From NCBI RefSeq assembly GCF_921293095.1, contig NC_060258.1, positions 7,764,607 through 7,828,606 of the forward strand: DNA of 64,000 bases, written 5' to 3'. The number at the start of each line of letters is the position of its first letter. Positions within the stretch are counted from its first letter, which is position 1. A model generated the notes under the pieces. That model was given only the letters and a program-made list of their open reading frames with translations. It did no database searches and had not been told where the DNA came from. The translations under genes were made by a program, and so were the position numbers. Origin of the DNA: Ischnura elegans. Its lineage: Eukaryota; Arthropoda; Insecta; Odonata; Coenagrionidae. Positions 47,212 through 58,326 of this stretch are shown here, one piece after another.

Positions 47212-48428
47212 TCCTTTCATCACCTGTAAGAGTTCTTAAAATTTCAGTGGAAATTTTAAGAACTCTTACAGGTGATGGACTACCAGAAGACTATCCAAAC
47301 TTGGTAGATTTCTGCCTTAGAAACAATTACTTCCTTTACAACGGGCAAATATATGAACAAAAAAGTGGTGCGGCAATGGGTTCCCCACTTTCACCTGTGA
47401 TTGCCAATTTATATATGGAGTTTTTCGAGAAGAAGGCACTTGAGACGAGCGAGAAGAAACCATCATGCTGGTTGAGATATGTGGATGATACCTTTGTGAT
47501 CTGGCCACACGGAAAAGAAAAACTTGAGGAATTCCACGTACATCTAAATACAGTACATCCAGACATAAAATTCACAAAAGAACTCGAAGAAGGAGGTTGT
47601 CTCCCCTTCTTAGATGTACTGGTTAAAAGAAAAATAGATGGAAGCCTAGGCCATTCAGTGTACAGAAAGAAGACCCACACAGACAGGTATCTGAATTCAA
47701 CATCGCATCACCACCCACAACAAAAGGCCTGCGTCATTAAAACGCTAACCCACCGAGCCAAAATCGTGTGTGATGCTGAGCATATCAGTGATGAAATGCA
47801 ACACCTTATGTGGGCACTGAAAGGCAATGGTTATAGTGTCTCTTTCATTAAAAGAGCAATGAAAGAAAAACACCCTCCTCAAGATGACAGCCACAAGGGG
47901 AAGAAGCCACTTACATACGCTAAAATTCCATACATCTCCGGGGTCACCGATAGAATCGCCAGAATCCTCCATAAAGGCAACATTAAGACTCGCTTCTGCA
48001 CCGTGAAGAAGATTCAGAATATCCTACCTTCACCGAAGGATAGCCATCCTCCCCTTCAATCTATGGGAGTGTATGAGGTTCCCTGCTGCTGCGGCAGAAG
48101 CTACGTGGGACAGAGTAAGCGTTCAATCTCCCAAAGGCTTAAGGAGCACGAAAGGGCGTTAAAATTACATCAGTGGGACGCATCAGCTGTTGCTGAACAT
48201 TTTGCCTCCAGCCCTGGGCATAGAATAATGTTTGACGCTACACGGGTATTAGCGAAGACGGAAGAATACCATCCGCGTCTTATACGTGAGTCCATCGAGA
48301 TAGCGAAAAGACCTAATAACTTTAATAGGGAGGATGGGTATAACCTCAGCCGTATATGGAGAGGGTTCCTAGCACAACATAATGACCAACGGCTAGCGGC
48401 TAAAAATTCAAATCCGGCACAACAATAG
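47163..48428 (+). CDS. Penelope-like RT/GIY-YIG polyprotein, 5' truncated
   Basis: The frame is 421 codons, but its first 17 codons lie in the inverted arm and are antisense to the element's own gene. True element sequence begins at about 47250. From there the protein keeps the C-terminal half of the reverse transcriptase, with GAAMGSPLSP at residues 69-78 and the catalytic YVDDTF at 106-111. A connector follows, then a GIY-YIG nuclease with GVYEV at 302-306, SYVGQ at 313-317 and the conserved Arg in QRLKEH near 325. The N-terminal RT motifs, including the first catalytic Asp, are missing. The product cannot be an active reverse transcriptase by itself, although the nuclease domain appears intact. 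Full-length Penelope proteins are roughly twice this size. The intact frame and near-identical arms suggest a recent insertion. Confidence 0.8.
   Translation: MEDSGDSIGDPGDVWNFLSSPVRVLKISVEILRTLTGDGLPEDYPNLVDFCLRNNYFLYNGQIYEQKSGAAMGSPLSPVIANLYMEFFEKKALETSEKKPSCWLRYVDDTFVIWPHGKEKLEEFHVHLNTVHPDIKFTKELEEGGCLPFLDVLVKRKIDGSLGHSVYRKKTHTDRYLNSTSHHHPQQKACVIKTLTHRAKIVCDAEHISDEMQHLMWALKGNGYSVSFIKRAMKEKHPPQDDSHKGKKPLTYAKIPYISGVTDRIARILHKGNIKTRFCTVKKIQNILPSPKDSHPPLQSMGVYEVPCCCGRSYVGQSKRSISQRLKEHERALKLHQWDASAVAEHFASSPGHRIMFDATRVLAKTEEYHPRLIRESIEIAKRPNNFNREDGYNLSRIWRGFLAQHNDQRLAAKNSNPAQQ
47218..47277. repeat. Perfect 28 bp palindrome with 4-base loop at the dimer centre
   Basis: Arms 47218-47245 and 47250-47277 are exact reverse complements around AGTG. 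The palindrome marks the point where the two oppositely oriented copies of the Penelope-like element meet. Confidence 0.9.
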
Positions 48429-48602
48429 GTAGCGAAAAAAACATAAACATAAATAATCTCGGGACGAGAATAAATTCCTTCCATTCTCTTGATAACGCTC
48501 CCAGTAGGAGGAGTGAAACGTCGAGTTAAAATGTTTTGTACACAGCAATACCCGAAAACCACCTACAAAATAGATAAAAGAAGCTGTGAAAGTCTTCAGA
48601 CG

Positions 48603-48617
48603 AAAACCAAATAATTT
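48603..48617. repeat. 15 bp target-site duplication, right
   Basis: AAAACCAAATAATTT, identical to 46549-46563. It lies at the point where the R element resumes. Confidence 0.8.
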
Positions 48618-48700
48618 GTGTATTATGAATACAATTATGGTGGGTAATGAATCACAATCAATGCCTTTCGTTTTCTTTGATGAAGGAAACTACCCTATTA

Positions 48701-49328
48701 TGTAAAAAAAATATTATTTACCATAAAATAATTTGAATAAAGGTTTTTGTAATCAAGCACATAAAAAATTTATAAACCACTGACATAGATACTTTTAGAA
48801 AATAATATTGTTATTAAATCACTTAAATATCATACAAATTAAAAAAAACCAAATATATAATATTTTAACATAACAACGGGCAAGTACACTAAATAGCCAT
48901 TGTGTGTTAAATCATTTTTCTTAATATGCTTTAGAAATTTTAATCTTTTTGTTGAAATATTTTATTGGATACTTTTTGAGTAGCTAATTTACCTTTTAGT
49001 ACTTGTATACTTATGCATTTCTCTCATCTCTTAATAATTAATATGACTTTAAACTGGCAAATGAACTTTGGAAACGTCCGCAAATATGATTCTATAAATG
49101 ACCTAAACTTCAAAAGCTCAAATTTAAATCCAAACAGGAGGTTTAAAGTAAGAGAAAGATACCGAAAAACACATCCCAAAAAATTATTTGTATCTATTGT
49201 TATCCTTAATTCGTAGGTCATAGTGGAATTCCAATTACCCACTAATTTTTTGCTAGGATTGGATTTTAAACACATAGTTGTACGAAAAGATAAAACGTCT
49301 GCAGTCCTCACCACTGAATAACCAAAAT
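48701..49328. other. AT-rich DNA, no gene confidently recognised
   Basis: A plus-strand stretch at 49013-49318 translates, across one stop, into a Lys/Arg-rich segment ending LLGLDFKHIVVRK. This faintly recalls retroelement protease regions but is too weak to call. Confidence 0.3.
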
Positions 49329-50420
49329 CGGAAACACTACATGGGAAACTGGACTTATTTCACTATTCCGTCGATCATTGGCGAGGTCCTTTAATATCAT
49401 TCAATATTGCTAATGAACTAATTTAATGCCCCATTAACTTTTGTATCCTAAACAAAACTCCTGATAGTAAATTTTGTATCCTATGCTTCTTAATAAATTT
49501 TGCATGTACTTATATGATTCAGACATATATCTTAATACCTTGCCCCTCAAGGCTTCGTCAAATACACGATTAAGTTACATTTTCATGTTATTATCTTAAC
49601 CTGTTGAACCCACAAATACAAACATCTTACTAAAGTTTTCAATCTCATCGATATGAACGCGAAACTATTAAGGCTTGCCGACACGGTAAACTAACACGAA
49701 CAAGTTAATATCTACTTACTTGAATGATTTCACATTATTTGTAAGTTACACTAGAATTCCAATGAAAAATAAGATGCACTCACCCTTAAGTAATTTATAC
49801 ACCAAAAATTTCTCAGTTCTGCATCCGATTTATGACAAATATTTCTGAAATCGTTGAATGCGATGAGCTTGATGGCAGGCAGGCAGGCAGGTCATCTCCC
49901 ACAGCAACCTATGAAAGGAATGAAAACATTTGCAATAGACTTGGGACCTATCGTGGAAAATAAGTTCATAGAACGAAATGAAAAAAGAACTAAGGACATC
50001 AATAAAATGTAACCCGTCACTTACTTTTAATTCGACTATATCATATAAGGCATCCTCGACAGTTATCTCGCTTGAAACAATTGAGGTAAATACGTGGTAA
50101 TAATAATCATATTTCTTCATGCAGAGTCTGCATGGGGTACTCTCGGAATGATTTCCTGAAGACTCCGAGAAATCATACTCGTGCTTTCACTGAAACAACT
50201 CATTCAATCACTAAACCAGTTCACTCCAACAAATCATCCACGTATCACTCAGTGATTTCAAAATTCCTAATACATTAATATCATTTCCATGACGTACACC
50301 AATGCAAAAGCATTAGACTTATCAAAGAAAAGGGTGTAATAAGCCCACACTTAAATAGGACCCCAAAAAGAAATAACATAGCAGCAGTATAAACAGCAAA
50401 TATTTTACAAGAATTTCAAG
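49329..50420. repeat. Segmental duplication, left copy
   Basis: The left copy runs from GGAAACACTACATGGGAAAC through CATTGGCGAGGTCCTTT, AAGATGCACTCACCCTT and TTCTTCATGCAGAGTCTGC to TTAAATAGGACC. The same order recurs at 50757-52075 with clear divergence. A GGCA microsatellite (49874-49892) is present only in this copy. No coding frame is shared between the copies. Confidence 0.75.
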
Positions 50421-50756
50421 CTTATTGACAAGAACCCTACATAAGGACGATTGTCTTCGTGCGCTCCGATCGTCATTTGCCCAAAATTCGTGTATTGCCG
50501 ATATTTTTTGCAGCTGAATTATTCTGTTGTAAAATCAAAGAGTAGGTAAGAAGCAAAAGAAAAACATCGAGAACATATTCCTCAAAATTCTTCACGTTCA
50601 TTTATATGTGTTATGAGTTGGTCATTGGTAAATTCAAAATATTCACTTTAATGACTTTTTATGATTGTAAACATTTAGTTATGCCAATATAAAAAGCGAC
50701 TTCGGTCGTCACCATTGAGGTAGCAACTGCGAGTTAATTAATGCCTCATCAGGATT
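50421..50756. other. Sequence between the duplicated segments
   Basis: AT-rich, nothing recognised. Confidence 0.35.
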
Positions 50757-52075
50757 CGGAAACACTATGCGGGAAATTGGACTTTCACTTTTCACTGCTC
50801 CGTCGGTCATTGGCGAGGTCCTTTCATTACATTCAATATTTTTAACTAACAAATTTAATGCTACATTAAGTTTTGGTCTTTAATAAGAAGTGCTTTTCAG
50901 TTATTTTTTCATGTATCACCTTGATGCAGTCACTAAGCATTAAGGCCTGTTTACACGATGCATTAACAGGTATGAGTTAATGCACGTTTCCGTGAATGAA
51001 TTTTGTGGACCAGAACGGTACATGTACGAATGCATGAACCAAATTGGAACAAGTTCTCTTTTCTGTGCATGCATTCGCACAAGTTGTGTGGTTACACGGT
51101 GTATTTTGGCGTTCATTGTCGCGTTCATAAATTTAGACATCGACTCGTACGTGTTAATGTACCGTGCAAACAAATACATTGCCCGTCGTATACTTCATAA
51201 TCGTATACACAATTAATAACATTTTCAAGTTATCGCTATAATCTGTTGAAACCACAAGTACAAACATTTATCAAAAATTTCTTTCCAGTCTATATGAACT
51301 TTAAACTATTAAGGCCGGGCTACACGGTAAGTTAACACGAACAAGTCAATATCTGGTTACATGAATGATTTCACATTACTTGAAACTTACACGAGGCTTC
51401 CAATGAAAAAAAAAGATGCACTCACCCTGAGGTAATTTCTACACGAAAATTTTGTCAGTTCTGTGTCCGATTCATGACAAATATTTCTGAAATCATTGAC
51501 TTCGATGAGCTTTTTCAAGCACAGTGGGCATATATATACAGCAACCTACAAAAGGAATGAAAACATATGTGCAAGAGATTACAGACTCGCCGTGGAAAAC
51601 ATGCCCATATAACGGAATAAAACAATAACTAAGGAGATCAATAAAATATAAACCCTCACTTACTTGTAAGTCAACAAAATCGCCTAAGGCATCCTCTCCA
51701 GTTATCTAGCTTCCTACAATTGAAAAGAATATGTTGTAACAATAATCATTTTTCTTCATGCAAAGTCTGCACGGAGTACCCTCAGAATTCCTTTCTGAAG
51801 ACTTAGATAAATTCTCAGAGGTAATACTCATATTTTTACAGCAATAACTCATTCTATCTGTAAAACATGTTCACTCCTCAAACAAACCATCCACACAGCA
51901 CTCAGTTATTTACAAATTTCTAAAACATTACGTTCATTTCTATGACTTGCGCCAACGCAAAAACTTCAGAATAATCAACGAAAAGTGCACATAAAAAGCT
52001 CACATTTACATTGGACCTAAAAAATAAATCGCATTACGACAGAAAAGACAGCCAAAATTTCACACGAACCTCATA
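50757..52075. repeat. Segmental duplication, right copy
   Basis: Diverged partner of 49329-50420. It is longer mainly because a GGCCTGTTTACACG-type MITE occupies 50943-51189. The two 78- to 79-codon frames at 50940-51216 are inside that MITE. Confidence 0.75.
50943..51189 (+). mobile_element. GGCCTGTTTACACG MITE, right end eroded
   Basis: This copy is close to the complete copy at 61297-61529, sharing GTTTACACGATGCATTAA, GTGAATG, ACATGTA, GCATTCGCACAAGTTG and TTTTGGCGTTCATT. It is absent from the left copy of the duplication (49329-50420), so it inserted after duplication or was lost from the left copy. Confidence 0.7.
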
Positions 52076-52095
52076 ACGCCCTAACTCTAGACTGA

Positions 52096-54294
52096 CCAGG
52101 GGCCTAAGTCTGTAACTTCGTTTTCTCCCGAGTTGGGAGAAAAGAGACTCGTGAAGCTCCAGTTTCATCCAACTGAAGTCTGTAACGGTAACGGAGAAAA
52201 CTTTCTCCCAGTAACGGAGACTCTGACTCTCCTGGAGAGTATCTTTCTCCCGACTGAAGTCCGTAACGCGATTTGGAGACTCTGACGCGCCCTGGACGGG
52301 AGCTTGGGAGTCACCCGCCCGGGACCCGGCGATTCATTTTCTCCATAGGAGAAACGAGGAAAATACCAATGGCGGACCGTTGTGGGCGATCGTACTGCAG
52401 TTCTAATTGTATTCTAATATGGTTTTTTACGTATTTGTGACAAAATAGAACACGAAAATGCATTCTTCAAGTTAGGCAGGCAACTTATGTAGTGTAATTT
52501 GTGACAAGAATAGAAATTTTTGTATGGCTGCATTTGCAAGGAAACTACGTGCAGTGAACTTTCATTGTGCCTCTAGTATAAGTGAACAAAATTTGTGTCC
52601 TTAGTGTACCCCTTAGTGAATTGATTGCACATAGACGATGAAGTAAAGAGTGAAGTGTGTTGTGAATGTAACATCTTCGACGAAATTATTTCGCACGTAT
52701 ATAATTTAGGCTACGAATCAACTGTATACATTACGATGAAAGGTATCTAACTATGTATTGCGAAGGGGATATGTTTCATATTTGAACTAGTCTTACTTTA
52801 GGGATACATCGAACGCCTGTTAATTTTCATTCGTTTGTTCGCTTCTAAGTTCTGTTTGATTTTATTACGTATTGCATCTATTTCCAATTCCCGTTGTGAG
52901 ATGTGAGGTTTTGTCAATGTTTACATTTCACGCATTACGTTGTGTTGTTGTTTGTTTTTGTTTTGGACATGTTACGGTGAGAGTGATAGTGAAATTCGAA
53001 GTTTGTTGGTGTTACAATAACTGGTTTAGCAATTTGTTTCAACCTATTCATTTAATTGTCTTCGCAATGTTAATGTGAAATAACGTAATCTGATTCTAAG
53101 TCGTTAGTGATGACTAGGAAGTGAGGTGTAAAGAATCCTTTCGAACTTCAAGGAGTGCAAATTCTTTTAGTGTGTGCAAAGTGATTGGAAAACCGATTAT
53201 CATGTTTTATTAGTGTTACATAATGGTGTTTTATATTTATTGTGAGCCAAGATATTTATTGAAACAGTTGATTCCGAATATAATGATTATAAGTATTAAA
53301 AAGATAGAAATGTGTGCGTTGTAGTGCTGTATGTGATATGATGAGCAATAAATATGTACAAGTAAGGGTAATTTTGCTTTGTTTTCTCTATATATACCTC
53401 TAGTAAACCATTTTCCCCATGTTTTCGCTATTCTACGCTGTCAGTCTTTGAAATTTTTAAAAGTAGCGAGGCAGGTTGTTGTGTTTCCTAAACTATAACA
53501 TTTTGGGAGATTGTAACATATGTTACTAATTGCTGGCACGTAGGTATTTGCAAGAATAAATATGTACCATTCACACATTTATCTTAACGTTATTTTCTTT
53601 ACGATTCTTTTCTGCATAGTAAAGTTTTTCAATTTTCTTTCTCCACTCCCACATTGTGTATTTCAGCTTTTCCAGGATAAATGCATGTAATACTGACGTT
53701 GATAGTTATGTTTTTCCATACTCATCATGCATTCACCAATGAAAGTAAGCATCCGAAGTGCAAAAAAATATGCCATATATATCATCAATGAATACAGCGG
53801 CCGTTTGTATACAAGATTACCTACATCTAAAACATAAAAATGCTTTGGTGTTACGCATTAGTCTCTCCTTTTTCAATGGTATAATATACTCTTTTGTGTG
53901 TACTAATGAACAAATATATCTGCGATGGATTTAAATCGATTTATCCACTATCAATTATAATTTCGATGCATCAATTTCTTTTATTTGAAAGTTTAACTTT
54001 AATGATGAACGAGTAGCCCTTATTACAGGTGAGAATCGTTTGATTTCCCTCTCGTTTTTTTATTTGAAACAAAGCTTTTCTATTGGTTCTTCACGGTATC
54101 GCCGGCTTCGGATTCAATATTTTTCATACCTACCTGCCGTTCCTGTCCGATACCGAGAATTAGAGTTTTCTCCGGTAGCGGCCAGGAACTGATGTTCTCT
54201 CCGCCAAGTTACGGACTACAGTCGGGAGAAAACTACGGGAGAGTACAGAGTCTCCGGAGAAAGGAGAATTCAAGTTACGGACTTAGGCCCCTGG
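52096..54294. mobile_element. 2.2 kb non-coding TIR element (CCAGGGGCCTAAGTC)
   Basis: The left end CCAGGGGCCTAAGTCTGTAA is matched by the inverted right end CCAGGGGCCTAAGTCCGTAA. Both ends are rich in GGAGAAA and GTAACGGA motifs for about 200 bases, giving long imperfect subterminal inverted repeats. The interior is AT-rich without a meaningful frame. No clear target-site duplication was found, so the superfamily is uncertain. PIF/Harbinger-like is one option. Confidence 0.7.
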
Positions 54295-55226
54295 AATTTC
54301 ATTGGTGACAACACATTTATCCCGGTACCAAATCGATATTTAACATATTACATTTACACAATAATACTGACACAACACCGGCAGATATCGATAGAAATGG
54401 TAGAAATTCGTAGACACAATGATAACACGACAATACAGCAGCAATGGCAAAAGTTTAAATATGCCTAAGGCGTTCACAGTATACTTTTATCGAATACTAA
54501 TTTTCGACAGATCTTCACCATGTAATGGATTCAAAACTTATGTCGCATTCTGAACAATATTACGGGCGGGAGAAAGCGCAGCGACTGCAATTGAATTAAC
54601 ACAATACACGCTACTTATTTTCATGTGGGAATGGCTCATAATTTAAAGTAAACTGCTACCCATATTATTACCAATAATAAAAAACCCAAATTTATCCGTT
54701 TAACTCTCAAGCACATCCTAAAAATCTGAAGATTATAAATGATGGACAAAGGACAATCAACCGTGTGGTATAAAATCCAATTAGTAGAATACAACAAAGT
54801 TACGTTGAGACAACGAATATCGACTCGCCAACACGTAGTATACGTGACCTAAATCCAGAATGTATTCGAGGGCCGCATTGCAATCATAATATAACCTGTA
54901 GTGAGGCAAGCTTTAACAACGTAGTCACATATAAATGAAACACAAACTGCAAACAATAGCAAATAAGTAGGTTATGTAACAGTAAACACGTTAGAAATGA
55001 GTAGTACCAAGTCTGACAACACAAGTCACCACGCCTTGTTACATGGCATTGATAATTAAAACTCACGAATGTGGGATCCAGATTACAAACACCTAGGATT
55101 AAGGGACGCTAAATGAACTCAAAAGCGACATAGAATGCAGAGCATCCTAAAAACAACGTACCAGACCACTTTTACTTTCTCGTTGCTGTTCTCTCTGGTT
55201 CTCTCAGCAGGAAACGAGCTATCATT
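54295..55226. other. AT-rich DNA, no gene recognised
   Basis: No coding pattern or element end was seen. Confidence 0.35.
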
Positions 55227-56805
55227 CAGGGGGAGTGATCGCTCCCTGATCAGTGAGCGACCTGTGACGTCAGCGCTCACTGAGCGATCACATCCCTCCC
55301 TGGATGGTGAATGCTCAGTGAGCGCTTTGGTGGGGAACTTGAAATGCAAAACATTCAATATGGCGCCCAGCGCTTGTGTTTACTTTCGTGTAGCGGCTGC
55401 GAAATATCCTTTAATTCCTGTGATAAGTTCATACCTTGTGACTCTGTCCCGAATACATATCACTCTTAATGTACGGGCCTTAAGGATTTATCGCTAACAG
55501 TTCTTTACGAGTCCCGTGATATTTATTGAAAATGCCTTTTGTGTCAATCTTCCAAATATTTCGTTGGGAATCTGGCGCCTGACATTGAAGTCTTGAAAAA
55601 AGAGGTCTTTGCACTAAAATGGACGTCTTTCCCATGTTTAGAAAGCAATAGTTTCACATTTGCTAATTCCGTGAAATCCGCTTCGTCTTATAGTTTCTTG
55701 AATGAGATTTAATAATTGATCAAGGACAGCAGTAGACGTTATTATCACAACAAACTGTTTGTGAACATCGGGTGACTAATGATGAAGTTATATCTCAGCA
55801 TTACGGGACGTAGTGTGGCGGATGTTTTGAGGAAGTGCTGGTAAACAGGTCAAATTAAAAAAATGCTGGTGTTATCGTACTAACCAAATCTGACATTACT
55901 TTTGAAGTGAGCTATGTGCCACATGAGCTTCTAATTGAGGAATGGACTTTGAATGTGCTCGAGTTAATGTTCATGTTCCTGCTGATGACAAACAAATTTT
56001 TGTTATATCTTCTTGTCGTTCGCCAGCGAGTAGTTTTAAGGGTTTTTAAAATCGCTGAACAACTTGCTTGATGCCAACTTTTTATTGACATAATAGATTT
56101 AGCCTCTAACCTTCAACATTTCTAGTTCTGTCTACTTTATGTATGCCACTCACTTTGTCAAAGGTCACATGAAAGGTTGTACTCTTAACCCTGATATCAC
56201 TGCAATATATGTTTCTCTACCAGAAGACCAATATTTATAAGCCTGAAGGCAATGTTGAAGCAATTACTTAGTTAACCCGGGAGAAAAATTACTCACGCCT
56301 TATTTTTTGACGAAGCGGACAAGTAATACCCCGCGATTTACGTATATAGATATATTTCAATTTATCTGAAGCCTATAAAATATTAATAAAGAATTAAATA
56401 CACATTTCAACTCGAAAATCCATTTTTCAGCGAAGGCTACATCTGAACTTTACCTGGCTTACGACAAAATTCCACCGCAGAATAATATTTTGGCTACCTA
56501 ATTTAGTAAATAAATACGTAACAAAAGGCCTTCTGCCAATCGCATTTAATATGCCTACATTCCGTATAAGTCATCCAGCGTTCGATACGTTACAATGTAT
56601 AATTAATACGGCTGCTCGACTCGACAGTTCTTCGGCACCATTTTGAACTCGCGCCGCCGCTCACTGGTCGGTGAGCGAGGTGATCATACCCAGAGTACGC
56701 TCACAAATATGGCGGTCGCTCACTAGTGATCGGGTGGTGAGCGGTCGCATCCAGGGGGAGAGCGGTGGTTCGCTCACCTTCCGCTCAGTGAGCGGAGCTC
56801 CCCCT
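55227..56805. mobile_element. hAT-like 1.58 kb TIR element
   Basis: The ends are CAGGGGGAG and CTCCCCCTG. Within 200 bases of both ends, motifs such as GCTCACTGAGCG and GTGAGCG recur in both orientations, like hAT subterminal repeats. The flanking octamers do not match, so the insertion is not proven. An inner CATCCAGGGGGAG at 56747 could be an alternative end. There is no transposase frame. The frames at 55119-55497 and 56671-56886 are inside the terminal repeats. Confidence 0.5.
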
Positions 56806-56819
56806 GGATGCACGCACTC

Positions 56820-58299
56820 GAGTCTTAGAGAATGGAGAAAGAGTCAACCTCAAAGTATACCCGACGGCAGCGCCACGTACGGCTAATATTGGTACTGCTT
56901 CCACTTTCTAATTACCGTTTTTGCAATAAATAAGACGTTTTTGATGAAATTTTGTAGTCTACCAAAAAGGTTGACTCTTTCTGTGGATTAGTTGTGATTA
57001 CATAAGAAGTAATGGATTAAATCTAGTAGTCTACCAAAGAGGTTGACTCTTTCTGTGGATTTGTTTTGATTAATACTGAGGAATAGATGAAATCGAGTGG
57101 TCTACCAAAAAAGTTGACTCTTTCTGTGAATTTGTTTTGATTAAATGCTGAGGAATTGATGAAAGGTAGTAGTCTACCAAAATGGTTAACTCTTTCTGTG
57201 GATTTGTTATTATTACATTCTGTGGAATTGATGAAAGCAAATAGTCTACCAAAAAGGTTGACTCTTTCTGTGGCATAAATGATTACATAAGAAGTAATGG
57301 ATTAAATCTAGTAGTCTACCAAAAAGGTTGACTCTTTCTGTGGATTTGTTATTATTACATTCTGTGGAATTGATGAAAGCTAATAGTCTACCAAAAAGGT
57401 TGACTCTTTCTGTGGCATAAATGATTACATAAGAAGTAATGGATTAAATCTAGTAGTCTACCAAAAAGGTTGACTCTTTCTGTGGCATTGTAATGATTAC
57501 AATTTGACGTAATGGATTAAATCTAGTAGTCTACCAAAATGGTTGACTCTTTCTGTGGATTTGTTTTGATTGCATGCTGTGGAATTGATGAAAGGTAGTA
57601 GTCTACAAAAAAGGTTAACTCTTTCTGTCGTATTGTTTTTATCACACATAAGAAGTAATTGATGAAATCTAATAGTCTACCAAAAAGGTTTACTCTTTCT
57701 GTGGCATTGTTTTGATTGCATACTGAGGAATTGATGAAATCTATTAGTCTACCAAAAAAGTTGACTCTTTCTGTCGTATTGTTTTATCATATATAAGGAG
57801 CAATTGCTGAAATCTAGTAGTCTACGAAAAAGGTTGACCCTTTCTGTGGATTTGTTTTGATTACACACTTAGGAATTGATAAAATATAGTAGTCTACGAA
57901 AAAGGTTGATTCTCTCTGTTGATTTGTTTTTATCAAATTCTGAGGAATTGATAAAATCTATGAGTCTACCGAATATGTGGACTCCGTCGATTCGTCTTCA
58001 TTGAATTAATGAGGAATTACGTATTCGTTTATAGTGGAGTGAATCTAAAAATTTAACTCTTTCATTCAGATAGTAATAGAAATGTACTTTATGTCCCTAC
58101 ATAAAAATTCTTCATTAACATGTTTCATACTATGAAATCTTTTCTTATTCCTCTATAACCTTTCGTCCATTCCCCGCCGTTGCTTTATTATTGTTTGTGT
58201 GGTTTCCCTGCATATTTTCACGTAGTTCTTCTATCATCTGTTTTGGCGCTGTCGTCGGGTATACCGGACGGTTGACTCTTTCTCCATTCGGAACGACTC
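56820..58299. mobile_element. Mutator-like element, 1.48 kb, with 9 bp TSD
   Basis: Terminal inverted repeats of about 50 bp share GAGTC, AATGGAGAAAGAGTCAACC, TATACCCGACG and CAGCGCCA. Two internal six-base blocks differ between the ends. CACGCACTC lies directly outside both ends (56811-56819 and 58300-58308), a 9 bp target-site duplication as usual for Mutator-like elements. The interior is almost entirely the minisatellite at 56955-58010. No transposase is encoded. Confidence 0.8.
56955..58010. repeat. 72 bp minisatellite, 15 units
   Basis: Units start at AGTCTACC near 56956, 57028, 57098, 57170, 57242, 57312, 57384, 57454, 57528, 57600, 57673, 57746, 57818, 57890 and 57962. Each contains AAGGTTGACTCTTTCTGTGG followed by an AT-rich part. 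The core GGTTGACTCTTTCT is identical to the inverted complement of the host element's terminal repeat. The periodic 68-codon minus-strand frame at 57070-57276 is only the translated repeat. Confidence 0.9.
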
Positions 58300-58326
58300 C
58301 ACGCACTCGTGGCAAAATACCCACAA

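Larger units (their letters stand above)
46564..48602 (+). mobile_element. Penelope-like retroelement as a partly deleted inverted dimer
   Basis: The right, sense arm runs from about 47250 to 48571 and encodes the end of the reverse transcriptase plus a GIY-YIG endonuclease. The left arm is its inverted copy: 46564-47211 is the reverse complement of 47925-48571, and 47218-47245 is the reverse complement of 47250-47277, with a 4-base centre. The left arm therefore lacks about 640 bp. About 31 extra bases (48572-48602) follow the sense 3' end before the target duplication. Inverted or partly repeated copies with an asymmetric short extension are characteristic of Penelope elements. Confidence 0.8.
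45847..48698 (-). mobile_element. Repeat family R, full-length copy interrupted by a Penelope-like element
   Basis: The left end is ATAGGGTGGTTTCC and the right end is GGAAACTACCCTAT, a 14 bp terminal inverted repeat with one mismatch. TA lies directly outside both ends (845-846 of the 45 kb block and 48699-48700), suggesting a TA target duplication as in Tc1/mariner-like MITEs. TTAA followed by TAGGG on the left also leaves piggyBac-type insertion open. An internal segment is duplicated (46386-46505 against 46530-46563 plus 48603-48690), and the Penelope-like element sits inside the second copy. There is no coding capacity of its own. Confidence 0.6.

Noticed and set aside
49013-49318. Retroelement protease-like segment (LLGLDFKHIV)
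   Set aside because: No catalytic D-T/S-G motif is visible and there is a stop in the middle.
57070-57276. Repetitive 68-codon protein on the minus strand
   Set aside because: It is the translated minisatellite, with a period set by the 72 bp unit.
56955-58010. CRISPR array
   Set aside because: Units are full-length tandem repeats without unique spacers, in eukaryotic DNA inside a transposon.
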